Shown piece after piece: positions 29,319-37,941 of a DNA stretch of 39,325 nucleotides. The notes under the pieces were generated by a model, which saw only the letters and a list, made by a program, of their open reading frames with translations, was not told the origin of the DNA and searched no databases. This stretch comes from Streptomyces sp. (lineage in GTDB: Bacteria > Actinomycetota > Actinomycetes > Streptomycetales > Streptomycetaceae). The stretch is from positions 1 through 39,325 of the forward strand of contig NZ_JAPSKN010000039.1 in NCBI RefSeq assembly GCF_031181705.1. Direction: 5' to 3'. Every line of letters begins with the position of its first letter. The stretch's first letter is position 1. The position numbers and the translations under genes were made by a program.

Positions 29319-31295
29319 GTGTCAGACGTCCGTGTGATCATCCAACGCGATTCCGAGCGGGAAGAACGCGTGGTGACGACGGGCACTACGGCCGCCGAGC
29401 TCTTCGCCGGCGAGCGCTCGATCATCGCCGCGCGCGTGGCCGGTGAGCTCAGGGACCTGTCGTACGCGCTGTCTGACGGCGACGAGGTCGAGGGCGTCGA
29501 GATCTCCTCCGAGGACGGCCTGAACATCCTGCGCCACTCCACCGCGCACGTCATGGCGCAGGCCGTGCAGGAGCTCTTCCCCGAGGCCAAGCTCGGCATC
29601 GGCCCGCCCGTCAAGGACGGCTTCTACTACGACTTCGACGTCGAGAAGCCGTTCACGCCCGAGGATCTCAAGGCCATCGAGAAGAAGATGCAGGAGATCC
29701 AGAAGCGCGGGCAGCGCTTCTCCCGCCGGGTGGTCACCGACGACGCCGCCCGCGAGGAGCTGGCGAACGAGCCGTACAAGCTGGAACTGATCGGCCTCAA
29801 GGGCTCCGCGTCCAGCGACGACGGCGCGGACGTCGAGGTCGGCGCCGGCGAGCTGACGATCTACGACAACCTGGACGCCAAGACCGGCGAGCTGTGCTGG
29901 AAGGACCTCTGCCGCGGTCCCCACCTGCCCACCACCCGGAACATCCCGGCGTTCAAGCTGATGCGCAACGCGGCCGCCTACTGGCGCGGCAGCGAGAAGA
30001 ACCCCATGCTCCAGCGCATCTACGGCACCGCCTGGCCGACCAAGGACGAGCTGAAGGCGCACCTGGAGTTCCTCGCCGAGGCCGAGAAGCGCGACCACCG
30101 CAAGCTGGGCAGCGAGCTCGACCTGTTCTCCATCCCGGAGCAGATCGGCTCCGGCCTCGCCGTCTTCCACCCCAAGGGCGGCATCATCCGCCGGGTCATG
30201 GAGGACTACTCGCGGCGCCGCCACGAGGAGGAGGGCTACGAGTTCGTCTACACCCCGCACGCGACGAAGGGGAAGCTCTTCGAGACCTCGGGCCACCTGG
30301 ACTGGTACGCCGACGGCATGTACCCGCCCATGCAGCTCGACGAGGGCGTGGACTACTACCTCAAGCCCATGAACTGCCCGATGCACAACCTGATCTTCGA
30401 CGCGCGCGGCCGCTCCTACCGCGAACTGCCGCTGCGCCTGTTCGAGTTCGGGACCGTGTACCGGTACGAGAAGTCGGGCGTGGTGCACGGCCTGACCCGG
30501 GCCCGCGGCTTCACCCAGGACGACGCGCACATCTACTGCACGCGCGAGCAGATGTCCGAGGAGCTCGACAAGCTGCTCACGTTCGTGCTGGAGCTGCTGC
30601 GCGACTACGGCCTGACCGACTTCTACCTGGAGCTGTCCACCAAGGACCCGGAGAAGTTCGTCGGCTCCGACGAGGCCTGGGAGGAGGCGACCGAGACGCT
30701 GCGCCAGGTCGCCGAGAAGCAGGGCCTGCCCCTCGTCCCGGACCCGGGCGGCGCCGCCTTCTACGGGCCGAAGATCTCCGTCCAGGCCAAGGACGCCATC
30801 GGCCGCACCTGGCAGATGTCGACCATCCAGCTCGACTTCAACCTGCCGGAGCGCTTCGACCTGGAGTACACCTCCGCCGACGGCTCCAAGCAGCGCCCGG
30901 TCATGATCCACCGCGCGCTGTTCGGCTCCATCGAGCGCTTCTTCGCGGTGCTCCTGGAGCACTACGCGGGCGCCTTCCCGGCCTGGCTGGCCCCGGTCCA
31001 GGCGCTCGGCATCCCGATCGGCGACGCGCACGTCGAGTACCTGGAGAAGTTCGCCGCTGCCGCCCGGAAGCAGGGCCTGCGGGTCGAGGTCGACTCCTCC
31101 TCCGACCGGATGCAGAAGAAGATCCGCAACGCCCAGAAGCAGAAGGTGCCCTTCATGGTCATCGCGGGCGACGAGGACATGTCCCAGGGCTCGGTGTCCT
31201 TCCGCTACCGCGACGGCTCGCAGGAGAACGGCATCCCCTTCGACGAGGCCATCGCGAAGATCCAGAAGGTCGTCGAGGAGCGCGCGCAGGTCTGA
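29319..31295 (+). CDS. thrS: threonyl-tRNA synthetase
   Basis: 658 residues from the GTG at 29319, which has AGGAGA five to six bases upstream. All expected domains are visible in order: TGS (1-65), the editing domain with HSTAHVMAQ and CRGPHLPTT, the class II catalytic core with [10 protein letters not shown] (zinc-binding Cys), [12 protein letters not shown] (motif 2) and [16 protein letters not shown] (motif 3), and the anticodon-binding domain with [19 protein letters not shown]. It charges tRNA-Thr and hydrolyses mischarged Ser-tRNA. Length is normal. No T-box leader is apparent in the 91 bases upstream. Confidence 0.98.
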   Translation: MSDVRVIIQRDSEREERVVTTGTTAAELFAGERSIIAARVAGELRDLSYALSDGDEVEGVEISSEDGLNILRHSTAHVMAQAVQELFPEAKLGIGPPVKDGFYYDFDVEKPFTPEDLKAIEKKMQEIQKRGQRFSRRVVTDDAAREELANEPYKLELIGLKGSASSDDGADVEVGAGELTIYDNLDAKTGELCWKDLCRGPHLPTTRNIPAFKLMRNAAAYWRGSEKNPMLQRIYGTAWPTKDELKAHLEFLAEAEKRDHRKLGSELDLFSIPEQIGSGLAVFHPKGGIIRRVMEDYSRRRHEEEGYEFVYTPHATKGKLFETSGHLDWYADGMYPPMQLDEGVDYYLKPMNCPMHNLIFDARGRSYRELPLRLFEFGTVYRYEKSGVVHGLTRARGFTQDDAHIYCTREQMSEELDKLLTFVLELLRDYGLTDFYLELSTKDPEKFVGSDEAWEEATETLRQVAEKQGLPLVPDPGGAAFYGPKISVQAKDAIGRTWQMSTIQLDFNLPERFDLEYTSADGSKQRPVMIHRALFGSIERFFAVLLEHYAGAFPAWLAPVQALGIPIGDAHVEYLEKFAAAARKQGLRVEVDSSSDRMQKKIRNAQKQKVPFMVIAGDEDMSQGSVSFRYRDGSQENGIPFDEAIAKIQKVVEERAQV

Positions 31296-31309
31296 TCGCA
31301 CGGCGCACG

Positions 31310-31338
31310 GGCCCCCGGGGCGATCCCCGGGGGCCTTT
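31310..31338 (+). terminator. thrS terminator
   Basis: An 11-bp stem (GGCCCCCGGGG/CCCCGGGGGCC) with a CGAT loop followed by TTT. It begins 14 bases after the thrS stop and abuts the promoter of the HIT gene. Confidence 0.85.
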
Positions 31339-31367
31339 GCCGTCCCCCCAGTTCGACGCCATATGCT
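31337..31367 (+). promoter_or_regulatory. promoter of the leaderless HIT gene
   Basis: TTGCCG (31337-31342), a 19-base spacer and TATGCT (31362-31367), then seven bases to the ATG at 31375. No Shine-Dalgarno sequence is present. The -35 lies in the T-tract of the thrS terminator. A second ATG (31363) lies inside the -10 and cannot be the start of such a message. Confidence 0.6.
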
Positions 31368-31374
31368 GCACTGC

Positions 31375-31923
31375 ATGACGAGTGAGCCGGAGCAGCAGCT
31401 GGGAGTGGGGACGCAGGACGCGTTCCAGCGTCTGTGGACGCCCCATCGGATGGCCTACATCCAGGGCGAGAACAAGCCGACCGGCCCGGGCGCCGGCGAC
31501 GGCTGCCCCTTCTGCTCCATCCCGGCCAAGTCCGACGAGGACGGGCTCGTCGTCCGCCGCGGCGAGCAGGTCTACGCGGTGCTCAACCTCTACCCGTACA
31601 ACGGCGGGCACCTGATGACCGTGCCCTACCGGCACGTCGCCGACTACACCGACCTGACGGCCGCGGAGACCGCCGAGCTGGGCGAACTCACCAAGCAGGC
31701 GATGACGGCCCTGCGCACCGCCTCCGGCGCGCACGGCTTCAACATCGGCATGAACCAGGGCTCGGTCGCCGGCGCGGGCATCGCGGCGCACCTGCACCAG
31801 CACATCGTGCCGCGGTGGGGCGGGGACACGAACTTCATGCCGGTGGTGGGGCACACGCGGGTGCTGCCGCAGCTGCTCGCCGACACGCGGAAGATGCTGG
31901 CGGAGGCCTGGCCGAGCACCTGA
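31375..31923 (+). CDS. HIT-family nucleotide hydrolase/phosphorylase
   Basis: 182 residues from the ATG at 31375, set by the promoter geometry. A CPFC pair (C44, C47) opens the domain. Then come LNLYPYNGGHLMTVPYRH and the histidine triad HLHQHIVPRW (about 138-147), with the middle triad His acting as nucleophile on nucleotide phosphates. The Cys pair and the NLYPYNGGH segment resemble AP4A phosphorylase-like HIT proteins, which break down dinucleoside polyphosphates made as side products by aminoacyl-tRNA synthetases. Its place directly after thrS fits this, but the substrate is unproven. Confidence 0.92.
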   Translation: MTSEPEQQLGVGTQDAFQRLWTPHRMAYIQGENKPTGPGAGDGCPFCSIPAKSDEDGLVVRRGEQVYAVLNLYPYNGGHLMTVPYRHVADYTDLTAAETAELGELTKQAMTALRTASGAHGFNIGMNQGSVAGAGIAAHLHQHIVPRWGGDTNFMPVVGHTRVLPQLLADTRKMLAEAWPST

Positions 31924-32022
31924 GCCCGGCGGTTCCCGTCAGCCCGCCCGGCGCTCGCGGACGAGGCCGTGCGGGCCGACGCGGGTCCGGGGGCGGGGCC
32001 CCCGGGATCCGCTGACGATCGA

Positions 32023-33690
32023 CTACGCGTCGTACACGTCCGCCTTCTTCGGCGAAGCCTCCTGCACCGCCCCGCTGAGCGCCGCCGACCGCGCCCCGAA
32101 CTTCTCCACGTTCACGCCGTTCTCCCGCAGCACCTTCAGCGCGGCGGCGTGCACCACCCGCAGCACCGGCGTCGCCGCCCGCAGCGCGTCGTCCGCCATG
32201 AACCGGTGCCGCCACGGCTGGTCCGCCCACGCGTGCCGCAGACCGAACGGCTCGGGCAGCGTCAGGCTCCCGCCGAGCCAGTTCAGCAGCGGCGGGTACC
32301 AGGTCAGCGGGGCCCGCGCGGCCAGCCGGACCACCTCGTCGGCGTCGATCAGCGGGAGCTTCACGGTGCGGGTCTCCCAGAAGCGGAGTGCCTTCTGCAC
32401 CGTCTTCTCCCTGGCCGCGGGCTTCTCGTTGAACAGGGAGTTGACCGGGCCCAGGGCGTGACCGGTGACCTCGATGCGCAGCGTGTCGTGCAGCACGGTC
32501 ACCGTGATCAGCATCGTGATCACCAGGTGGCCGTCCCACAGGGTCCACTGCACGCCCAGGTAGTGCCGGTCGCCGCTGCCGAACTGCTGCTTGTTGCAGA
32601 TCTCCTGTACGGCGTGCGTGCGCACCGTGTACGCGTCGACGTCCGTGCCGCTCGGCCGGGACACCTCCGTCGCCTTCTCACCGATCGGCGTGACGACCCA
32701 GTGCGTGATGGTCGGCTTGGGGAAGCCGCCGGTGTTGATGGACGTGCGTTCCAGCATGCCCAGGCCGCCCTGGATCGCCACGATGACGTCCCAGCTGCGG
32801 AAAGGGTGGAAGTCCTTGCCCGGCTCGGCGGAGACCAGCTCCTCGGCCAGCTGCCAGCTGCCCCAGCGCGTGCCCATGCCGAGGATGCCCTTGGGACCGG
32901 CGTAGAAGGCCGAGTTGGAGCGCTGCTCGGCGGCGAGCCGGGCCAGCTCCTTGCGGACCTGCTCGGCCGCGTCACCGGGCGTGCCCGGCACCGCCTCGGG
33001 GATCTTGGCGCCGACGCCACCGCCGGACAGCAGGCTCGACCAGCGATCGCGCAGGTCGCGGGCCGTGCGCTCGCAGATCTGCTTGGCCCAGAACCAGCCG
33101 ACCACCGGCATGACGATCGCCAGGCGTCCGTACCACCCCCAGAATCCGGTGAACGGCATGCGCAGCAGGAACAGCACCGCGAGCGCGCCGACGGCGATCA
33201 GCAGCGTCGTGGCGAGGGCGCCGGCGCGCTTGTCCTCCCGTTTGGCCATGGTGGTGCGCAGGGTGAACACCAGCAGCCACACCAGGAAGCCGGGCAGGAA
33301 GAGCACCCCGCAGATCACCGTGATCGCCGAGAGCATGTTGTCGCGGTCGCGGCGGATGCGGTGCGCCGCCAGGCAGTGTTCCACCACGACCTGCGGCTCG
33401 ATGCCGAACGACTGGATGACCGGCTTGCGCCCGGCTCCCAGCATGCGGTCGATGATCGCGCGGGAGAAGGCCTCACCGAACCGGGGGCGGAAGATCTTCG
33501 CCCAGGGGCGCGGCGGGCTCACCTTCGACTGGTGCCACTCGTTGTCGGCGTTGAGGATCTTGGTGACCTCGTCGTCCCGGTATGCCGCCGCGGCCAGCGC
33601 GTAGGTCGCCGCCGTCTGGCCGCTCGCGCCCGCCACGGGCACCTGGGCCCCGGGACTGAAGTCGAATCCGTCCGTCACTGCCGCCCCCAT
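32023..33690 (-). CDS. membrane protein, unknown function
   Basis: 555 residues from the ATG at 33690. A GTG at 33678 (with GGGGG upstream) and an upstream GTG at 33738 are alternatives. Residues about 1-125 are cytoplasmic-looking (PAAAAYRDDEVTKIL-like segment, WHQSKVSPPRPWAKIF). Three or four hydrophobic helices follow at about 125-150, 160-180 and 190-210. The last 330 residues are soluble with distinctive blocks: YAGPKGILGMGTRWGSWQLAEEL, FRSWDVIVAIQGGLGMLER and DRHYLGVQWTLWDGHLVITM. The C-terminus is charged and ends KKADVYDA. No known domain is recognised. Placement next to the lipid operon gives no firm clue. Confidence 0.8.
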   Translation of the reverse strand: MGAAVTDGFDFSPGAQVPVAGASGQTAATYALAAAAYRDDEVTKILNADNEWHQSKVSPPRPWAKIFRPRFGEAFSRAIIDRMLGAGRKPVIQSFGIEPQVVVEHCLAAHRIRRDRDNMLSAITVICGVLFLPGFLVWLLVFTLRTTMAKREDKRAGALATTLLIAVGALAVLFLLRMPFTGFWGWYGRLAIVMPVVGWFWAKQICERTARDLRDRWSSLLSGGGVGAKIPEAVPGTPGDAAEQVRKELARLAAEQRSNSAFYAGPKGILGMGTRWGSWQLAEELVSAEPGKDFHPFRSWDVIVAIQGGLGMLERTSINTGGFPKPTITHWVVTPIGEKATEVSRPSGTDVDAYTVRTHAVQEICNKQQFGSGDRHYLGVQWTLWDGHLVITMLITVTVLHDTLRIEVTGHALGPVNSLFNEKPAAREKTVQKALRFWETRTVKLPLIDADEVVRLAARAPLTWYPPLLNWLGGSLTLPEPFGLRHAWADQPWRHRFMADDALRAATPVLRVVHAAALKVLRENGVNVEKFGARSAALSGAVQEASPKKADVYDA

Positions 33691-33861
33691 CGCTGCCGCA
33701 TCTGCATCTGCGGCCTTCCCGACTTCCGCGCTCCGCACACCTGTTGATCAGGTCATCAGCGTATCGGCACGCACCGGCGGCCGTCGGCGGACGGCCCGCA
33801 AGCCGTCCGCCGACCCGGAACGGGGCCCTCAAGGGGGCACTTGGAGGCGCCGGGGCGCCAA

Positions 33862-36060
33862 CTACGAGGCGGCGCGCGCCTCTTCGCGCACCCGGTCCGC
33901 GACCTGCAGCGGCATCGGCTCGTGGCGCGCGTAGCGGCGGCTGAAGCGGGCCGTGCCGTGGGTCATCGACCGCAGGTCGATCGCGTAGCGGCCGATCTCG
34001 ATCTCGGGCACCTCGGCCCGGATCACGGTGCGCCCGCCCGGTGTCTGCTCGGTGCCCAGCACGCGGCCGCGCCGGCCCGACAGGTCACTCATCACGGCGC
34101 CCACGAAGTCGTCGCCGACCAGCACCGACACCTCGGCCACCGGCTCCAGCAGATGGATCTTCGCGTCGGTGGCGGCCTCCCGCAGCGCCAGCGCCCCGGC
34201 CGTCTGGAACGCGGCGTCGGAGGAGTCCACCGAGTGCGCCTTGCCGTCCAGCAGCGTCACGCGCACGTCGATCAGCGGATGCCCGGCGGCGACCCCCTTG
34301 GCGGCCTGGGCCCGTACGCCCTTCTCCACCGACGGGATGAACTGCCGGGGCACCGCGCCGCCGACGACCTTGTCCACGAACTCGATCCCGGAGCCGCCCG
34401 GCAGCGGCTCGACCTCGATCTCGCAGATGGCGAACTGCCCGTGCCCGCCGGACTGCTTGACGTGCCGGCCCCGCCCGGCCGCCCTGGTCGCGAACGTCTC
34501 GCGCAGCGACACCCGGTGCGGCACGACGTCGACCTGGACGCCGTAGCGGCTGCGCAGCCGCTCCAGGGCCACGTCCGCGTGCGCCTCGCCCAGGCACCAC
34601 AGGACCACCTGGTGGGTGTCCTGGTTCTGCTCGAGCCGCATCGTCGGGTCCTCGGCCACCAGCCGGGCCAGCCCCTGCGACAGCTTGTCCTCGTCCGGTT
34701 TGCTGTGCGCCTGGATGGCCAGCGGCAGCAGCGGGTCGGGCATCTGCCACGGCTCCATGAGCAGCGGGTCGTCCTTGGCGGAGAGGGTGTCGCCGGTCTC
34801 GGCGCGGCTGAGCTTGGCCACGCACGCCAGGTCGCCGGCGATGACGTGCGACACCGGGCGCTGCTGTTTGCCGAAGGGCGTGGACAGCGCGCCGATCCGC
34901 TCGTCGACGTCGTGGTCCTCGTGGCCCCGGTCGGCCAGCCCGTGCCCGGAGACGTGGACCGTCTGGTCGGCGCGCAGGGTGCCGGAGAAGACGCGGATCA
35001 GCGACAGCCGGCCCACGTAGGGGTCCGAGGACGTCTTCACGACCTCCGCGACCAGCGGCGCGTCCGGATCGCACGGCTTGAGCTCGCGCGGCTCGCCGTC
35101 GATCGTCGTGACCCGCACGGTCTCGTGCTCCAGCGGGGTCGGGAAGCCACCGGTGATCAGCTCCAGCAGCTCCACCGTGCCGAGCCCCTGCCGGGCGCCC
35201 TCGACCGCGGGGGCGGCGGCCAGGACCGGGAAGAAGACCCCGCGCGCCACGGCCCGCTCCAGGTCGTCGATCAGGGTCCTGACGTCGACCGGCTCCCCGC
35301 CGAGGTAGCGGTCCATGAGGGTCTCGTCCTCGCTCTCCGAGATGATCCCCTCGATCAGCCGGTTGCGGGCCTCCTCGATCAGCGGCAGCTGGTCCTCGCC
35401 CGGCTCCGACTCCTTGCGCTCGCCGGTCGAGTAGTCGAACAGCTTCTGGGACAGCAGCCCGATCAGCCCGGTCACGGGTGCGTGCCCGTCGGGCGCCTGC
35501 GGGCCGTGCAGCGGCAGGTAGAGCGGCAGGACCGCGTCGGGATCGTCCGCGCCGAAGGCCTCCGCGCAGATCCTGGTCATCTCCTCGAAGTCGGCGCGCG
35601 CCGCCTCCAGGTGCGTCACGACGATGGCCCGGGGCATCCCCACGGCCGCGCACTCCTCCCACACCATGCGCGTCGAGCCGTCCACGCCGTCGGAGGCCGA
35701 GACGACGAAGAGGGCCGCGTCCGCAGCCCGCAGACCGGCCCTGAGCTCACCGACGAAGTCGGCGTATCCGGGGGTGTCGAGGAGGTTGACCTTGATGCCG
35801 TCCCACTCGACGGGCACCAGGGAGAGCTGGACCGAGCGCTGCTGCCGGTGCTCGATCTCGTCGTAGTCGGAGACGGTGCCGCCGTCCTCCACGCGGCCCG
35901 CCCGGTTCACCGCCCCCGCGGTCAGCGCGAGGGCCTCCACCAAGGTCGTCTTTCCCGATCCGGAGTGGCCGACCAGCACCACATTCCGTACGGACTGGGG
36001 GTGGTCGGCCGCCTGTGCCCTGCCGGCGGCTCCGGGGTGTGTCTGTGCCTTGTCGCCCAT
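33862..36060 (-). CDS. divergent EF-G-like translational GTPase paralogue
   Basis: 732 residues from the ATG at 36060, which follows GGGAGGCAGGATC. The EF-G domain order is intact: GTPase domain (about 25-290), domain II (about 300-400), domain III, domain IV (GGHGQFAICEIEVEPL, GVRAQAAKGV) and domain V (VGDDFVGAVMSDLSGRRGRVLG). The P-loop is normal (GHSGSGKT, 31-38). G3 is DTPGYADF (95-102), with Tyr replacing the catalytic His of EF-G. G4 is THLE (149-152) instead of NKxD, and the switch I ITIT motif is absent (QRSVQLSL). These changes match the EF-G-2 type paralogues of actinobacteria, whose role differs from translocation. Nucleotide specificity and hydrolysis may be altered. A close-by fusA is not present. 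Confidence 0.92.
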   Translation of the reverse strand: MGDKAQTHPGAAGRAQAADHPQSVRNVVLVGHSGSGKTTLVEALALTAGAVNRAGRVEDGGTVSDYDEIEHRQQRSVQLSLVPVEWDGIKVNLLDTPGYADFVGELRAGLRAADAALFVVSASDGVDGSTRMVWEECAAVGMPRAIVVTHLEAARADFEEMTRICAEAFGADDPDAVLPLYLPLHGPQAPDGHAPVTGLIGLLSQKLFDYSTGERKESEPGEDQLPLIEEARNRLIEGIISESEDETLMDRYLGGEPVDVRTLIDDLERAVARGVFFPVLAAAPAVEGARQGLGTVELLELITGGFPTPLEHETVRVTTIDGEPRELKPCDPDAPLVAEVVKTSSDPYVGRLSLIRVFSGTLRADQTVHVSGHGLADRGHEDHDVDERIGALSTPFGKQQRPVSHVIAGDLACVAKLSRAETGDTLSAKDDPLLMEPWQMPDPLLPLAIQAHSKPDEDKLSQGLARLVAEDPTMRLEQNQDTHQVVLWCLGEAHADVALERLRSRYGVQVDVVPHRVSLRETFATRAAGRGRHVKQSGGHGQFAICEIEVEPLPGGSGIEFVDKVVGGAVPRQFIPSVEKGVRAQAAKGVAAGHPLIDVRVTLLDGKAHSVDSSDAAFQTAGALALREAATDAKIHLLEPVAEVSVLVGDDFVGAVMSDLSGRRGRVLGTEQTPGGRTVIRAEVPEIEIGRYAIDLRSMTHGTARFSRRYARHEPMPLQVADRVREEARAAS

Positions 36061-36334
36061 GATCCTGCCTCCCGTGCACGGTGAGGTCACTGGGGGCGCG
36101 GACAGCCGGAGCCGCGTGCGGTGCGGCTCCGGCGACGCCCGCGGTCTTTCGACCTTCCCACTGTCGTCACGGTGCGTCCATACGAACGACGTCACCCCGC
36201 CGCCCACCGGGGCCTCGCGGGTTCCCCCGAAAGGGGTCCGGGTGCCCGTCCCTCGCCGTCACGCGCGCGTGGCTACGATGGGCCAGCCGGTGGCCAGCAG
36301 GGGCCAGACGGCGACACCGACCCTCGGGAAGGCC

Positions 36335-37036
36335 ATGCTGAACAAGTACGCGCGTGCATTCTTCACGCGTGTCCTCACACCGTTCGCCGCGTTTCTGATC
36401 CGCCGGGGCGTGAGCCCCGACACCGTCACGCTCATCGGCACCGCCGGGGTGGTCGCGGGCGCGCTGGTCTTCTATCCCATGGGCGAGTTCTTCTGGGGCA
36501 CGGTCGTGATCACGCTGTTCGTGTTCTCCGACCTCGTCGACGGCAACATGGCCCGCCAGCTGGGCCGCTCCAGCCGCTGGGGCGCCTTCCTCGACTCCAC
36601 GCTCGACCGGGTCGCCGACGGCGCGGTCTTCGGCGGCTTCATCCTCTGGTACGCCGGCGGCGGCGACGACCTGGTGCTGTGCGCCGTGTCGATCTTCTGC
36701 CTGGCCAGCGGGCAGGTGGTGTCGTACACCAAGGCCCGCGGTGAGTCGATCGGCCTGCCGGTCGCGGTGAACGGACTGGTCGAGCGCGCCGAGCGGCTGG
36801 TGATCTCCCTGGTCGCGGCCGGCCTGGCCGGCCTGCACGCGTTCGGCGTCCCGGGCATCCAGTACCTGCTGCCGGTCGCCCTGTGGATCGTCGCCGTGGG
36901 CAGCCTCGTCACGCTGATCCAGCGGGTCGTCACGGTCCGCAGGGAGTCCGCCGAGGCCGAGGAGGCGGCCGCCGCCGCGCAGGACGATGATGGCGAGCAG
37001 CACAACGCCTCACACGGGAGCGAGGCGGCCACGTGA
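36335..37036 (+). CDS. pgsA: CDP-alcohol phosphatidyltransferase: phosphatidylinositol phosphate synthase
   Basis: 233 residues from the ATG at 36335 (MLNKYARAFF). An ATG at 36278, just behind TACGAT, would add 19 residues. The CDP-alcohol motif D66-x2-D69-G70-x2-A73-R74-x8-G83-x3-D87-x3-D91 is complete. Six membrane helices and a charged C-terminal tail rich in Glu/Ala/Asp follow. In actinobacteria the enzyme at this position in the operon makes phosphatidylinositol phosphate from CDP-diacylglycerol and inositol 1-phosphate, the base of PIM lipids. It overlaps the next gene by four bases (GTGA), and the three genes form one operon. Confidence 0.92.
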   Translation: MLNKYARAFFTRVLTPFAAFLIRRGVSPDTVTLIGTAGVVAGALVFYPMGEFFWGTVVITLFVFSDLVDGNMARQLGRSSRWGAFLDSTLDRVADGAVFGGFILWYAGGGDDLVLCAVSIFCLASGQVVSYTKARGESIGLPVAVNGLVERAERLVISLVAAGLAGLHAFGVPGIQYLLPVALWIVAVGSLVTLIQRVVTVRRESAEAEEAAAAAQDDDGEQHNASHGSEAAT

Positions 37037-37941
37037 GCGCCCAGGACCGACTGACGGACGCGCTGTACGGCCTCGGCTGGAGCACGGTCAAGAAGCTGCC
37101 CGAGCCGGTGGCCGTGACGCTCGGGCGCACCATCGCCGACGCCGCCTGGAAGCAGCGCGGCAAGGGCGTACAGCGCCTGGAGAGCAACTACGCGCGCGTG
37201 GTGCCCGACGCGAGCCCCGAGCGCCTCGCCGAGCTGTCCCGCGCGGGCATGCGGTCGTATATGCGCTACTGGATGGAGTCCTTCCGCCTCCCCGCCTGGA
37301 GCAGGGAACGCATCGGGGCGGGCGTCGATGTCAAGGACCTGCACTACCTGACCGAGGGCATGGCCGCCGGCAAGGGCGTGATCCTCGCCCTGCCGCACCT
37401 GGCCAACTGGGACCTCGCCGGGGCCTGGCTCACCACGCACCTCGGCATCCCGTTCACCACGGTCGCCGAGCGCCTGAAGCCCGAGACGCTCTACGACCGG
37501 TTCGTCGCCTACCGCGAGGGCCTCGGCATGGAGGTGCTGCCGCACAGTGGCGGCAGCGCCTTCGGCACCCTGGCCCGGCGGCTGCGCGACGGCGGCCTGG
37601 TCTGCCTGGTCGCCGACCGCGATCTGTCCTCCTCGGGCGTCGAGGTCGGCTTCTTCGGCGACACGGCCCGGATGCCGGCCGGACCGGCCCTGCTCGCCCA
37701 GCACACGGGCGCCCTGCTGCTGCCCGCCACCCTGTGGTACGACGACTCGCCCGTCATGCGCGGCCAGGTCCATCCACCGGTCGAGGTGCCCGAGTCAGGC
37801 ACGCGCGCCGAGAAGACGTCGGTCATGACACAGGCGCTGGCCGACGCCTTCGCCACCGGGATCGCCGACCATCCGGAGGACTGGCACATGCTGCAGCGCC
37901 TGTGGCTCGCGGATCTCGACGCCGCGAAGGGGCGCCCGTGA
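37033..37941 (+). CDS. phosphatidylinositol mannoside acyltransferase (HtrB/LpxL type)
   Basis: 302 residues; GTG at 37033 overlaps the pgsA stop. It is an LPLAT-family protein with the catalytic HxxxxD motif HLANWD (122-127), followed by GPALLAQHTGALLLPATLW and a C-terminal HPEDWHMLQRLWLAD. Between pgsA and a PimA-type mannosyltransferase it corresponds to the mycobacterial PatA position, so it probably transfers a fatty acyl group to mannose on phosphatidylinositol mannoside at the inner membrane face. It also resembles lipid A lauroyl acyltransferases, the usual database label, but there is no lipid A in these bacteria. Confidence 0.9.
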   Translation: MSAQDRLTDALYGLGWSTVKKLPEPVAVTLGRTIADAAWKQRGKGVQRLESNYARVVPDASPERLAELSRAGMRSYMRYWMESFRLPAWSRERIGAGVDVKDLHYLTEGMAAGKGVILALPHLANWDLAGAWLTTHLGIPFTTVAERLKPETLYDRFVAYREGLGMEVLPHSGGSAFGTLARRLRDGGLVCLVADRDLSSSGVEVGFFGDTARMPAGPALLAQHTGALLLPATLWYDDSPVMRGQVHPPVEVPESGTRAEKTSVMTQALADAFATGIADHPEDWHMLQRLWLADLDAAKGRP

